Positions 8,958 to 18,835 are shown, counted from the first letter of the stretch. The stretch: 64,000 nt of DNA from Paracoccus sp. Z118 (GCF_019061185.1 NZ_JAHQZU010000001.1:1-64000); one strand, 5' to 3'. Notes: generated from the sequence alone by a model not told the origin. Translations and numbers: made by a program.

Positions 8958-9032
8958 CTACTCGGCCATCAGGGTCAGCCAGCTGCGCGGCTTGTTGTCA
9001 GCGCGCACACTCGCCTTTCGGTCTTGTTGCAT
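8958..9032 (-). CDS. Possible 24-residue leader ORF
   Basis: The ATG at 9032 follows a strong Shine-Dalgarno-like run (AGGGGAGAGGATC) and opens 24 codons (MQQDRKASVRADN, ending LTLMAE) closed by TAG. It sits between the candidate operator and the binding-protein gene, in the same orientation. The peptide resembles nothing I recognise. It could be a leader peptide, the stump of a lost gene, or chance. The ribosome-binding site is the main support. Confidence 0.35.
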   Translation of the reverse strand: MQQDRKASVRADNKPRSWLTLMAE

Positions 9033-9093
9033 GATCCTCTCCCCTGACCAGACAGGACGAGCCTTGACCAATGGCGTCAACGTGTCAACGAAA

Positions 9094-9105
9094 TTGTAGA
9101 CATTA
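9094..9105. promoter_or_regulatory. Second copy of the GntR operator word
   Basis: ATTGTAGACATT here repeats the TTGTAGACA word found at 1927-1935, with one base changed in the last position of the TTGT-NN-ACAA palindrome. It lies about 215 bases upstream of the binding-protein gene. On the minus strand it overlaps a weak promoter-like pair (TTTACT, 17 bases, ACAATT). This suggests the regulator at 1195-1902 controls the operon from both ends. Confidence 0.5.
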
Positions 9106-9637
9106 TTTGCATACAGTAAATGCAGTGCGATGCCGGGATCGCGCTCGGCAGACACAAGGAGGCGTGGAGTGGTCAGCGGGTGCCTTCAGCGTGGTGCTGT
9201 TTGCCCTTCTTCTGCAGGTCGCCTGCAACGCTGTTCTGAAAGGCAGCAGCGACACGCTGCTGACGACGAAGCTCGCCCTGCGCGCCTCCCAGTGTGCAGA
9301 GAGATGAGAGGCTTCCGGTCAACAGCTGGATCTCGAGCGGATCGCACGGGATCAGATAGGGCGAGGGGGAAATGTGACCGCCGACCCGGTTCCGGCTACG
9401 GTGTATTGGAGATCTCTGCTATGTGGGCGTCGAACTTGTGCCGTGAGACCGACGTGGTCACTGCAGAGCCAGTCGGAGAAGCCGCTGACTCGCGGTTGTC
9501 CGATTCGTCGGCGGTTGAAATGGCCGATGAGAAGCGAGTGGCTGGGACCACATGGACCGGGAAACCGGGCCGAAGAGGTGTTCCGGTCGTGACCGCCGAC
9601 GGAAATTATCTTATTGGAAATAAGCTATAATTTCTAT

Positions 9638-9714
9638 TGGTCGGAGCGAGAGGATTCGAACCTCCGACCCCCTGCTCCCGAAGCAGGTGCGCTACCAGGC
9701 TGCGCTACGCTCCG
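9638..9714 (-). tRNA. tRNA-Pro (CGG)
   Basis: On the minus strand the 77 bases fold as a full cloverleaf. The acceptor stem CGGAGCG/CGCTCCG spans 9714-9708 and 9648-9642, with discriminator A and an encoded CCA (9640-9638). The anticodon stem CCTGC/GCAGG encloses TTCGGGA with anticodon CGG, and the T-arm is GGAGGTTCGAATCCTC. It reads proline codon CCG. Its 3' end faces the accessory block to the left, the usual side for island integration. An antisense ORF over it is an artefact. Confidence 0.97.
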
Positions 9715-9766
9715 ACCGTAGGTGGGGCAGGTAGCGCGGGGCGCGGCGGAATGCAAGGGCCGGCGG

Positions 9767-10735
9767 TCAGGGGCGGCGGGAAAATATGCGCGGGGCGAAC
9801 AGGCGCGGGCCGAAGGTCGCGCGGGGCGAGACCAGCGCGTCGCCCGCCGCGTCCGAGGCGGTGACGGGGCTGGAGCGGCTGGCGCCCCGCGCTTCGCGCC
9901 AGAGGATGTAGATGCCCGAGCCGACGATGACCGAAAGACCCAGCAGCGTCGCGCGGCCCGGCAGTTCCGCGAACAGCAGCCAGCCCCAGAGAACCGCCCA
10001 GCCGATCTGGCTGTATTGCATCGGCGCGACGACGGCGGCCTCTCCCGTCCGATAGGCGAGGACGCTCAGCGCGCTGGCGCTGAGCGCGAGGACGGCGACG
10101 GCGGCGGTCAGGCCCAGATCTCCGACCGGCATGGGCCGATAGACGAAGGGCAGGGCGATGGCGGTGACGGCCACGTTCAGGACGATGGGCCAGAGGACTA
10201 GCACGATCGCCTGTTCCTGGCCGCCGATCCGGCGGGCGATCAGCGCCGCCAGCGCCCCGCCGAACGCGGCCGTCAGCGCGGCGGCGTGGCCAAGGGACAG
10301 CGCGCCGCTGCCCGGCCGCAGGACGATCAGCACCCCGACCAGCCCGGCGATCACCGCGCCCCAGCGATGCGGACCTACCCGCTCGCCCAGCATCGGGATC
10401 GACAGCACCGTGATGATCAGCGGCATGGTGAACAGGATGGCATAGACCTGCGCCAGCGGCAGCAGCCCGAAGGCGGTGGTGCAGGCGATGGCGTTGAGGC
10501 AGATGCAGCCGCTGCGCAGCGCCACCCAGCCGGGGTGGCGCGGGCGCAGCGAGCCGATGTCGCGCCGCGCCAGCAGCAGGACCGTCGCGGGGGGGAAGGA
10601 CAGCACCGCGGCGAAGAACAGGATCTGGAAGGGCGAGTAGCCCGCCCCCAGAAGCTTCAGGATGGCGTCATGGCCGGCATAAAGCGCCATGCCGGCCAGA
10701 CCAAGCGTGGCGCCGCGAAGATTCGCGCCGGCCAT
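9767..10735 (-). CDS. DMT-superfamily transporter (EamA family)
   Basis: A 322-residue integral membrane protein with about ten hydrophobic segments arranged as two EamA repeats (for example GMALYAGHDAILKLLGAG near the start and VVAPMQYSQIGWAVLWGWLL in the second half). Family members export or import small metabolites such as amino acids, nucleosides or riboflavin; the substrate cannot be read from sequence. It ends 53 bases from the tRNA gene and lies 5 bases downstream of leuB on the same strand, so it may be co-transcribed with it. Confidence 0.85.
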   Translation of the reverse strand: MAGANLRGATLGLAGMALYAGHDAILKLLGAGYSPFQILFFAAVLSFPPATVLLLARRDIGSLRPRHPGWVALRSGCICLNAIACTTAFGLLPLAQVYAILFTMPLIITVLSIPMLGERVGPHRWGAVIAGLVGVLIVLRPGSGALSLGHAAALTAAFGGALAALIARRIGGQEQAIVLVLWPIVLNVAVTAIALPFVYRPMPVGDLGLTAAVAVLALSASALSVLAYRTGEAAVVAPMQYSQIGWAVLWGWLLFAELPGRATLLGLSVIVGSGIYILWREARGASRSSPVTASDAAGDALVSPRATFGPRLFAPRIFSRRP

Positions 10736-10739
10736 GGTC

Positions 10740-11867
10740 TCAGGCCAGCGCGTCCAGCGCCTGAAGGATGCGGTCGCCCATCTCCGAGGTGCTGACGGGG
10801 GTGCCGCCTTCCGGCCCCATCAGGTCGGCGGTGCGCGCGCCGTCGGCCAGCACCTTTTCCACCGCCCGCTCCAGCAGGTCGGCATCTGCGCCCTTGTCGA
10901 AGGAATAGCGCAGCGCCATCGCGAAGCTGAGGATGCAGGCGATGGGGTTGGCCTTGCCTTGACCCGCGATGTCCGGGGCGGAACCGTGGACGGGCTCATA
11001 CAGCGCCTTGGGTCGCCCGTTCGCCGCCGGTGCGCCGAGGCTGGCCGAGGGCAGCATCCCGAGGCTTCCGGTCAGCATCGCCGCCGCGTCCGACAGGATG
11101 TCGCCGAACAGGTTGTCGGTCACGATCACGTCGAATTGCGACGGGCGGCGGACCAGCTGCATCGCGCCGTTATCGGCATACATGTGGGTCAGCTCGACCT
11201 CGGGGTATTCATTGTCGTGCACCCACTGGACCTCCTCGCGCCAGAGGATGCCGGATTCCATCACGTTCGCCTTTTCCATCGAGCAGACGCGATTGCCGCG
11301 CTTCTTCGCCAGCTCGAACGCCGCCCGCGCCACGCGCCGGATTTCCCCGCTGGTGTAGCGCTGGGTGTTCACGCCGACGCGGCCGCCCTCGTTGTCCGGG
11401 TTGTTGTCGTCGGCATGGATGCCGCGCGGCTCGCCGAAATAGACGCCCGAGGTCAGCTCGCGCACGATCAGGATGTCGAGCCCCGCCACCACCTCGCGCT
11501 TGAGCGAAGAAAAATCGGCCAGCGCGTCGAAACATTGCGCCGGGCGCAGGTTGGCGAACAGGTCCATCTCCTTGCGCAGCCGCAGCAGGCCGCGTTCGGG
11601 CTTCACGCTGAAGTCCAGATTGTCGTAGGCGGGCCCGCCCACGGCACCCAGCAGCACCGCGTCGGCCGCCTGCGCCTTGGCCATCGTCGCGTCGGTCAGG
11701 GGCGTGCCATGCGCGTCATAGGCGCAGCCGCCGACCAGATCCTCATCGATGGAAAAGCTCAGGCCGCGCTTGTCGCCGAACCAGCCGATGACCTTGCGGA
11801 CCTCGGCCATCACCTCGGTCCCGATGCCGTCGCCCGGCAGGATGAGAAGGGAAAACTGGTCGCTCAT
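10740..11867 (-). CDS. leuB: 3-isopropylmalate dehydrogenase
   Basis: A 375-residue protein that opens with [14 protein letters not shown] and carries the isocitrate/isopropylmalate dehydrogenase signature near [20 protein letters not shown]. The substrate region includes [18 protein letters not shown], distinctive for LeuB. It oxidatively decarboxylates 3-isopropylmalate to 2-oxoisocaproate in leucine synthesis, in the cytoplasm, with NAD. Length matches the family (350-375). The leuD and leuC genes lie 1.6 and 2.9 kb upstream on the same strand, which makes a dispersed leucine cluster. Confidence 0.97.
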   Translation of the reverse strand: MSDQFSLLILPGDGIGTEVMAEVRKVIGWFGDKRGLSFSIDEDLVGGCAYDAHGTPLTDATMAKAQAADAVLLGAVGGPAYDNLDFSVKPERGLLRLRKEMDLFANLRPAQCFDALADFSSLKREVVAGLDILIVRELTSGVYFGEPRGIHADDNNPDNEGGRVGVNTQRYTSGEIRRVARAAFELAKKRGNRVCSMEKANVMESGILWREEVQWVHDNEYPEVELTHMYADNGAMQLVRRPSQFDVIVTDNLFGDILSDAAAMLTGSLGMLPSASLGAPAANGRPKALYEPVHGSAPDIAGQGKANPIACILSFAMALRYSFDKGADADLLERAVEKVLADGARTADLMGPEGGTPVSTSEMGDRILQALDALA

Positions 11868-11995
11868 ATGGGCCCCTTTTTGCTGTCGCTCCTCGCCTAG
11901 ACGCGAGGCAAAGCCGGGTCAAGCTCACGCCGAGTTGGCTTGCGGTCCGGGGCCGAGTGGGGCCTGATATGGGCGCACGGACAAGGGGGCGACCC

Positions 11996-12394
11996 ATGAA
12001 GACGATCATTGCAGCGGCGCTGATGGCGGGGCTGGCCAGCGCGGCTTTTGCCGACGGGGGCATGGCGGTGCAGCTGCCGGACGTGTCGGCGATGCCAGAG
12101 GCCGAGGCGAAGGAGCTGATTGCGCAGCTGGCGCAGGTCAACGTGATCACCTCGAACTGCCCGGATCATGCGATCGGCAACGGCGAATGGACGCTGATCA
12201 CCGGCACCGGCGACCGGCTTGCGGCGCGGCTGGGGCTGGACGCGCAGAGCTATGACCGCACCTATTTCGCCCCCGCCTTCAAGCTGCTGGACGATCCCGG
12301 CGCCTGCGACCGGATCGGCCCGACCGCCGGGCCGCTGATCGACCGGCTGGTGGGGATGGGCGGCGGCACGACGCCCATTGCGCAGTCGCAATAG
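11996..12394 (+). CDS. Small secreted protein of unknown function
   Basis: The chosen ATG at 11996 gives 132 residues starting with a clean signal peptide (MKTIIAAALMAGLASAAFA). The ORF opens further upstream at 11957, but those residues precede the signal and were dropped. The mature part is small, with two cysteines (SNCPDH and PGACDR) that could form a disulfide, and no motif I recognise. It is probably periplasmic. It is convergent with the phosphatase-fold gene, the two stops being one base apart. Confidence 0.7.
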   Translation: MKTIIAAALMAGLASAAFADGGMAVQLPDVSAMPEAEAKELIAQLAQVNVITSNCPDHAIGNGEWTLITGTGDRLAARLGLDAQSYDRTYFAPAFKLLDDPGACDRIGPTAGPLIDRLVGMGGGTTPIAQSQ

Positions 12395-12395
12395 G

Positions 12396-13451
12396 TCAGG
12401 GAAGGGCCAGATCGACCCAGACCAGCCGGTGGCGGGACGCCGCCCCCGCAACATCCGCCAGCGGCTCGCCCGGCGCGGGCCACAGGACGCCCGCGTCGGT
12501 CGTCGTCAGGCTGCGCGCGGGCAGCACGTAATCCACCCGCAGGTTGCCGGGTCCGTCCGCGCTCGGCCATTGCGCGGTGTCGAGCGCCGGCCGCCCGTTC
12601 TGGGTCGAATTGGCCCCGTCCTGCGGCGCGAGGCGTCCGCCTTCGCTCGCGGGCTCGGGGTCCTGCACATGCGGCAGAAGCAGGTCGAACGCCTCGCGCC
12701 GGCCGTCCCCATCGATGGCATCGAGGTTGAAATCGCCGAGGATCACGAACGGCGCATCGGGCAGGTGATGCGCCCAGAAGGCGATCTCGTCATGGTTGCG
12801 GCGGCCGTTGCGGTCCGTCTCCGGGTCGTCGAAGACCGGCGGCGTGGCCGAGAAGGCCAGCAAATGCAGCACCGTTCCGCCGACCGTCACCGGCACGTCC
12901 CAATGCGCGGTCGAGGACAGGCGCTGCGCCGCCGCGATCTCCTCGGGCACCGAAGGCATCAGGTTCCGCGGCAGGTCGCGCCACAGGAAGGCGGAATGGT
13001 CCGTCACCTCTCCCAACGGCAGGCGCGACAGCACCGCCATCCCGCCCTCGCCGGTGAAGAAGCCGAAGCCCTGCGCGTCGTCCGCCGTGCCCGTCCGCCC
13101 GTTGCCGTCGAGATCGAGACCGGTGGCCATGCCGCTGTTGGGCTGGGCGGCGAAGCGGTGAGGATAGGGGGCGCCCGCCTCCTCCAGCAGGCCGGCGAAG
13201 GCGGTCAGCGCCGCGCCGTGGTGATCCCAGTCGAAGCCGGTCAGCAGCAGCACGTCGGCATCCGCCGCCGCGACGATCTGCACCGCCGCCGCGATCTGTT
13301 CGTCCTTGCCGGACCGGATGTCGCGCAGCAGCAGCCCCGGTCCCTTGCGGGTCAGGTCAGGCGACCATGTGGCGACCCGCAGCGTCTCGGCGCTCGCCCC
13401 GAAGGGCGCCGCCAGCAGCAGGAAAAGAGCCGCCGCGCGGGTCAGACCCAC
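12396..13451 (-). CDS. Secreted endonuclease/exonuclease/phosphatase-family protein
   Basis: A 351-residue protein with a signal peptide ([18 protein letters not shown]) followed by the EEP fold: [10 protein letters not shown] at the start, [32 protein letters not shown] (the GDFN metal and catalytic motif) and a terminal RHRLVWVDL, where H is the usual catalytic histidine. Such exported proteins are often annotated as phytase-like or nuclease-like; the substrate is unknown. The GTG start at 13451 lies inside the leuD stop region (overlap of 10 bases), so translation is probably coupled to leuD. Confidence 0.82.
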   Translation of the reverse strand: MGLTRAAALFLLLAAPFGASAETLRVATWSPDLTRKGPGLLLRDIRSGKDEQIAAAVQIVAAADADVLLLTGFDWDHHGAALTAFAGLLEEAGAPYPHRFAAQPNSGMATGLDLDGNGRTGTADDAQGFGFFTGEGGMAVLSRLPLGEVTDHSAFLWRDLPRNLMPSVPEEIAAAQRLSSTAHWDVPVTVGGTVLHLLAFSATPPVFDDPETDRNGRRNHDEIAFWAHHLPDAPFVILGDFNLDAIDGDGRREAFDLLLPHVQDPEPASEGGRLAPQDGANSTQNGRPALDTAQWPSADGPGNLRVDYVLPARSLTTTDAGVLWPAPGEPLADVAGAASRHRLVWVDLALP

Positions 13452-14047
13452 GGTTGCGACTGCGCGATCCGCTGTTCGTAGCTGCCGATCGACGGCGCCT
13501 TCTCAAGCGTCAGGCCGATGTCGTCCAACCCGTTCAGCAGGTTGTGGCGGCGATGCGCGTCGATCTGGAACGGATATTCCGTCCCGTCCGCGCCGACGAC
13601 GACCTGATTTTCCAGATCGACGGTCAGCCGCGCATTGGCACCGTTTTCCGCATCCTTCATCAGCGCGTCCACCGCCTCTTGCGGCAACACCACCGGCAGG
13701 ATGCCGTTCTGGAAGCAGTTGTTGTAGAAGATGTCCGCGAAGCTGGTCGAGATGACGGCCCGGATGCCGAAATCCTTCAGCGCCCAAGGCGCGTGCTCGC
13801 GTGACGAGCCGCAGCCGAAGTTGTCGCCCGCGACGATGATCTGCGCCTCGCGATACGCCGGCTTGTTCAGCACGAAATCGGGCTTTTCCGAGCCGTCGGC
13901 GTTGTAGCGCATCTCGTCGAACAGGCTTTTGCCCAGCCCCGAGCGGTGGATCGTCTTCAGGAACTGCTTGGGGATGATCATGTCGGTGTCGATGTTGACC
14001 AGCGGCATGGGCGCGGCGATACCGGTCAGAGTGGTGAACTTGTCCAT
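13442..14047 (-). CDS. leuD: 3-isopropylmalate dehydratase small subunit
   Basis: A 201-residue LeuD beginning [20 protein letters not shown], with the swivelling-domain motifs [13 protein letters not shown] and [19 protein letters not shown]. It forms the isopropylmalate isomerase with LeuC and converts 2- to 3-isopropylmalate. Length is normal. It is separated from leuC by a membrane-protein gene on the other strand, so the two subunits are not in one simple operon here. The downstream EEP gene overlaps its 3' end. Confidence 0.97.
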   Translation of the reverse strand: MDKFTTLTGIAAPMPLVNIDTDMIIPKQFLKTIHRSGLGKSLFDEMRYNADGSEKPDFVLNKPAYREAQIIVAGDNFGCGSSREHAPWALKDFGIRAVISTSFADIFYNNCFQNGILPVVLPQEAVDALMKDAENGANARLTVDLENQVVVGADGTEYPFQIDAHRRHNLLNGLDDIGLTLEKAPSIGSYEQRIAQSQPWV

Positions 14048-14121
14048 GTGGTCCTTTCGGGTCGCAAGGTGCCGCCCGGCCGGAAGCGCGCGGCGGCTGC
14101 AAGGTTGACGAGGGGGATGTC

Positions 14122-14694
14122 ATGATCGGCTGCGTCGCGGAACGCTGGACACCGGGGATCGGCGATCCCGAGCCGACCGGCTGGCTGACGGTCGCCGCCT
14201 ATCTGATCTGCACGGGGCTGGCCGTCGCCGTGTGGCGCAGGATGCCGCCGGGCAGCGGCGGGGGCTTCTGGGCCGTGCTCGCCGGGCTGCTGCTGTTCCT
14301 GGCGGTGAACAAGCAGCTCGACCTGCAGACCGCGCTGACCGCCACGGGGCGCTGCCTCGCGATGGCGCAGGGCTGGTACGAGGCGCGCCGGGCGGTGCAG
14401 GTCGGATTCCTGGCCGCGCTGTTGGTGCTGGTGGTCGGCTCGCTGGTGATCGGCCGCGACACGCTCGGCGGCAGCCTGCGCGAACACCGGCTGGCGCTGT
14501 CGGGCACGGCGATCCTCGGCGGCTTCGTGATGATGCGCGCCGTGGGCTTTCACGGCATGGACATGCTCATCGACCAGCGCCTGTTCGGGATCAGCGTGAA
14601 CTACGTCTTCGAGAACGCAGGCCTCGTGCTGATCGCGCTGAACGCCATCGCCATCCTGCGGCGCCCGCAGAGGCGCGCCGCAGGACAGGTCTGA
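14122..14694 (+). CDS. Membrane protein of unknown function between leuC and leuD
   Basis: A 190-residue protein with about five hydrophobic segments (WLTVAAYLICTGLAVAVW, FWAVLAGLLLFLAVNKQLD, VGFLAALLVLVVGSLVIG, LSGTAILGGFVMMRAVGFH, NAGLVLIALNAIAIL). The ATG at 14122 follows GAGGGGG. In related genomes such proteins have been mislabelled isopropylmalate isomerase because of their position; nothing in the sequence supports enzymatic activity. It runs opposite to the flanking leu genes, which implies its own promoter. Confidence 0.75.
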   Translation: MIGCVAERWTPGIGDPEPTGWLTVAAYLICTGLAVAVWRRMPPGSGGGFWAVLAGLLLFLAVNKQLDLQTALTATGRCLAMAQGWYEARRAVQVGFLAALLVLVVGSLVIGRDTLGGSLREHRLALSGTAILGGFVMMRAVGFHGMDMLIDQRLFGISVNYVFENAGLVLIALNAIAILRRPQRRAAGQV

Positions 14695-14719
14695 CCGATC
14701 AGCGCCGAGGGGCATGGCG

Positions 14720-16159
<1,440 letters not shown>

Positions 16160-16219
16160 GGCAAACTCGATCAATTGTGGAAAATCAGGGGTGGATCGTG
16201 GGCGCGACGGCGCGGACGA

Positions 16220-16306
16220 TCAAAGTCGTGCGGTCACGGTCAGGCTGGCGCCGAAGAAGCGGCCGGGAAGGCGGACGCGGTCCTGAATGTCGAAATACCG
16301 GAACAT
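16220..16306 (-). CDS. Possible leaderless 28-residue ORF in the leuC 5' region
   Basis: The ATG at 16306 starts 28 codons (MFRYFDIQDRVRLPGRFFGA, ending TARL) closed by TGA at 16220-16222. The predicted transcription start from the promoter at 16314-16342 falls within a few bases of this ATG, so it would be translated as a leaderless message. It contains only three leucine codons, so it is not a classical Leu attenuator. Its role, if any, in leuC expression is unknown. Confidence 0.35.
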   Translation of the reverse strand: MFRYFDIQDRVRLPGRFFGASLTVTARL

Positions 16307-16313
16307 GCCAGTG

Positions 16314-16342
16314 TTTATAGGCTCGCCGCGCCCCTGTTTCAA
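16314..16342 (-). promoter_or_regulatory. Sigma-70-type promoter for leuC
   Basis: On the minus strand TTGAAA (16342-16337) and TATAAA (16319-16314) are separated by exactly 17 bases, close to consensus and unusual in such GC-rich DNA. It points at leuC, whose start is about 150 bases downstream. The divergent mscS gene begins at 16393, so its promoter must overlap this one. Confidence 0.7.
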
Positions 16343-16392
16343 GCGTCATGCGGCCGCTTGCCGCATCGCCCCGGCTGTGTCGTGATGCAGCC

Positions 16393-17775
16393 ATGGAAAG
16401 CTTGATCCCGGGAATCGCGGATGCCAGCGGGGCGCTGTGGTCGCAGATCACGGTGTTCTTCAAGCTGATGCTGCTGCCGCACCGGCTGTGGCAGGCGGCG
16501 GCCATCCTCGCGCTGGTCCTGCTGGCCCATCTGCTGCGCGCATTGGTCCGGCCGCGGCTGGACCGCTGGCTGCGCACCCGCAAGGGCTGGCCCAAGTGGC
16601 GGCTGCGGCTGGGGCTGCTGGTCCGGCGCAAGCTGCGGGTCATGATCTTCGCCGCGCTCGCCTGGGCGGTGGTGCTGGTGATGCGAGAGGTAACGTGGCC
16701 CTCGCGCAGCCAGCTGATCGCGCTGGCGGCGACGGTCGCGACGGCCTGGGTCGCCATCGACTTCGGCGTGCGGATCATCGCCAACCCGTTCCTGCGCCGG
16801 ATCGTGCGCTGGGGCGCGTGGATCTGGGCGACGCTGTATCTGATGGGGCTGCTGGACCCGATGCGGGCGGTGCTGGACAGCCTTGCGCTGGATGTCGGCA
16901 CGTTCCGGCTGTCGCTGCTGGACGTGCTGCGGGCGGTCGCGCTGGCGGCGCTGCTGATCGCGGTGGTGCGGGTGCTGTCGCGGCTGATCGCGGCGAGCCT
17001 TGCGCGGAATGCGGACCTGTCGCCCTCGGTGCGGGTGCTGACGACCAAGATCGTGCAGGTGGCGCTGCTCGCCGTGGCGGTGGTGTTCGGGCTTCAGGCG
17101 CTGGGGCTGGACCTGACCGGGCTCACGTTCTTTTCCGGCGCGATCGGGCTGGGGCTGGGCTTCGGGTTGCAGAAGGTCGTGTCGAACCTCGTCAGCGGGA
17201 TCATCATCCTGCTGGACAAGTCGATCAAACCCGGCGACGTCATCAGCCTTGGCGACACCTTCGGCTGGATCGACGCGCTGGGGGCGCGCTATGTCAGCGT
17301 GGTGACGCGGGACGGCAAGGAATACCTGATCCCGAACGAGGATCTGGTGACCGGGCAAGTCGTCAACTGGTCGCATACCGACGAATTCGTGCGGCTGGAC
17401 CTGAATTTCCGCGCCTCGTATCACGACGATCCGCATCTGGTCAGCCGCATCGCCATCGAGGCGGCGGCCCATGTTCCCCGCGTCTGCGAGGACCGCAAGC
17501 CGGTCTGCTGGGTCATCGATTTCGGCGAGAGTTCCGTGGAATACCTGCTGCGCTTCTGGATCACCGACGCCCAGCAGGGGCTGACCAACGTCAAGGGACA
17601 GGTGTTCCTGTCGCTGTGGGACGGGTTCCGCAAGCACGGCGTCACCATCCCCTTTCCGCAGCGCGAGGTGCGCCTCCTGCACCAGCAGGACACCGGCACC
17701 ACCATCGCCGCGGACGAGCCGACGCCCGCCGACCGCGCCGCCTCGATCCGCGCCGGGATGGTGCCCACCGAATGA
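16393..17775 (+). CDS. Mechanosensitive ion channel, MscS family
   Basis: About 460 residues with an extended N-terminal membrane region (five or six segments) followed by the MscS core. The pore helix region FFSGAIGLGLGFGLQKVVSN and the beta domain with LLDKSIKPGDVISLGDTFGW and LIPNEDLVTGQVVNWSH are diagnostic. It opens on hypo-osmotic shock and releases solutes. The ATG at 16393 is preferred because the residues before it lack family character; the frame is open from 16348. Confidence 0.9.
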   Translation: MESLIPGIADASGALWSQITVFFKLMLLPHRLWQAAAILALVLLAHLLRALVRPRLDRWLRTRKGWPKWRLRLGLLVRRKLRVMIFAALAWAVVLVMREVTWPSRSQLIALAATVATAWVAIDFGVRIIANPFLRRIVRWGAWIWATLYLMGLLDPMRAVLDSLALDVGTFRLSLLDVLRAVALAALLIAVVRVLSRLIAASLARNADLSPSVRVLTTKIVQVALLAVAVVFGLQALGLDLTGLTFFSGAIGLGLGFGLQKVVSNLVSGIIILLDKSIKPGDVISLGDTFGWIDALGARYVSVVTRDGKEYLIPNEDLVTGQVVNWSHTDEFVRLDLNFRASYHDDPHLVSRIAIEAAAHVPRVCEDRKPVCWVIDFGESSVEYLLRFWITDAQQGLTNVKGQVFLSLWDGFRKHGVTIPFPQREVRLLHQQDTGTTIAADEPTPADRAASIRAGMVPTE

Positions 17776-17824
17776 CACCGGCGCAGGCCGAAGGCCGATC
17801 CGGCGAAATCGACAAATGGCTTCA

Positions 17825-17852
17825 TTGAAAATCCGCCCTCCCGTGCTATCTT
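17825..17852 (+). promoter_or_regulatory. Promoter-like pair upstream of rsfS-rlmH
   Basis: TTGAAA (17825-17830), a 16-base spacer and TATCTT (17847-17852) resemble a housekeeping promoter about 50 bases ahead of the rsfS start region. This would let rsfS and rlmH be transcribed independently of mscS. Confidence 0.55.
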
Positions 17853-17903
17853 GGATTTATCCCGGCGCCGGGGAATTGCGGCGCGCAGACCGGAGGAAGT
17901 CCC

Positions 17904-18338
17904 CTGTCCACCACCGTCCCGTCGGCGGCAACGCCGACCGCGACCACCGCGACGACCAGCGATCAGTTGCTGGCCCGCATCCTGTCCTCGCTCGATGACG
18001 ACAAGGCCGAGGATATCGTCACCATCGACCTGCGCGGCCGCTCGGCCATGGCTGACCACATGGTCATCGCCTCGGGCCGCAGCTCGCGTCAGGTCGGCTC
18101 CATCGCCGACAAGCTGGCCGAGCGTCTCAAGCAGGATCTGGGCCGCAATGTCCGGATCGAAGGCAAGGACACCGGCGACTGGGTGCTGATCGACACCGAC
18201 GACGTCATCGTCCACGTGTTCCGTCCCGAGGTGCGGGAGTTCTATCAGCTCGAAAAGATGTGGATGCCGGCCGACGCGCTCGGCAGTCTGCGGGCCGACC
18301 GGGCCGCGCAGGACGCATCGCTGCCCATCGCGCAGTAA
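17904..18338 (+). CDS. rsfS: Ribosomal silencing factor RsfS
   Basis: RsfS/Iojap-family protein: LSSLDDDKAEDIVTIDLRG, then SAMADHMVIASGRSSRQV, GDWVLIDTDDVIVHVFRPE and FYQLEKMW are family hallmarks. It binds L14 on the 50S subunit and blocks subunit joining under starvation. There is no ATG in a sensible place. A CTG at 17904 follows GGAGGAAGT with a 7-base gap from GGAGG, giving 144 residues. The alternative TTG at 17967 has no ribosome-binding site. A CTG start is therefore the best fit, though rare. The rlmH gene follows 18 bases later. Confidence 0.92.
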   Translation: MSTTVPSAATPTATTATTSDQLLARILSSLDDDKAEDIVTIDLRGRSAMADHMVIASGRSSRQVGSIADKLAERLKQDLGRNVRIEGKDTGDWVLIDTDDVIVHVFRPEVREFYQLEKMWMPADALGSLRADRAAQDASLPIAQ

Positions 18339-18356
18339 CCGCTCGGGCGTCCGGCC

Positions 18357-18833
18357 ATGATGCGCATCCGCATCGCGGCGGTCGGACGCCTGCCAGCCCG
18401 CGCCCCCGAGGCCGGGCTGATCAACGACTACCTGACCCGGCTCAATCAGACCGGCCGGGCGCTCGGCCTCGGTCCCGCCAGCGTGGCGGAGGTCGAGGAT
18501 CGTCGCGGCGGCGGCATGCCGGCCGAGGCCGCGCTGCTGGCCCGCCAGATCCCCGACGGCGCGGCGATCATTGCCCTGGACGAGCGCGGGCGGCTTCTCT
18601 CATCCCCCGATTTTGCCGCGCAGCTTGGCCGCTGGCGCGATGACGGACGTCCCGAAACCGTGCTGCTGATCGGCGGCGCGGACGGGCTGGACCCGGCCCT
18701 GCGGGACCGCGCCGATCTGGTGCTGTCCTTCGGGCAGATGGTCTGGCCGCACATGCTGGCCCGCGTGATGCTGGCCGAGCAGCTCTACCGGGCCGCCACG
18801 ATCCTCGCCGGCAGCCCGTATCACCGCGCCTAG
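18357..18833 (+). CDS. rlmH: 23S rRNA (pseudouridine1915-N3)-methyltransferase
   Basis: A 158-residue SPOUT methyltransferase. The C-terminal knot region has LLIGGADGLDP and LSFGQMVWPHMLARVMLAEQLYRA, with the terminal SPYHRA typical for RlmH. It methylates pseudouridine 1915 in helix 69 of 23S rRNA using SAM. Pairing with rsfS is a widely conserved arrangement. The stop is 2 bases from the stop of the convergent LOG gene. Confidence 0.96.
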   Translation: MMRIRIAAVGRLPARAPEAGLINDYLTRLNQTGRALGLGPASVAEVEDRRGGGMPAEAALLARQIPDGAAIIALDERGRLLSSPDFAAQLGRWRDDGRPETVLLIGGADGLDPALRDRADLVLSFGQMVWPHMLARVMLAEQLYRAATILAGSPYHRA

Positions 18834-18835
18834 GC

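Larger units (their letters stand above)
8881..9637. other. Intergenic stretch between uptake operon and tRNA-Pro
   Basis: About 750 bases without a recognisable protein gene. It holds the possible mini-ORF (8958-9032), the candidate operator (9094-9105) and, at 9603-9633, an AT-rich inverted repeat (AAATTATCTTATT...AATAAGCTATAATTT) just past the 3' end of the tRNA. Open frames in 9130-9630 show no family resemblance and look like non-coding or decayed DNA. Confidence 0.6.

Noticed and set aside
9130-9630. ORFs in the stretch before tRNA-Pro
   Set aside because: No ribosome-binding sites, no recognisable motifs and irregular composition; treated as non-coding.
9637-9864. Small ORF starting [13 protein letters not shown]
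   Set aside because: It is the antisense reading of tRNA-Pro, a well-known false call.
16220-16306. Classical leucine attenuator for leuC
   Set aside because: The leader ORF has only three Leu codons and no clear terminator/antiterminator pair follows, so the attenuation model was dropped and the ORF reported only as a possible leader.
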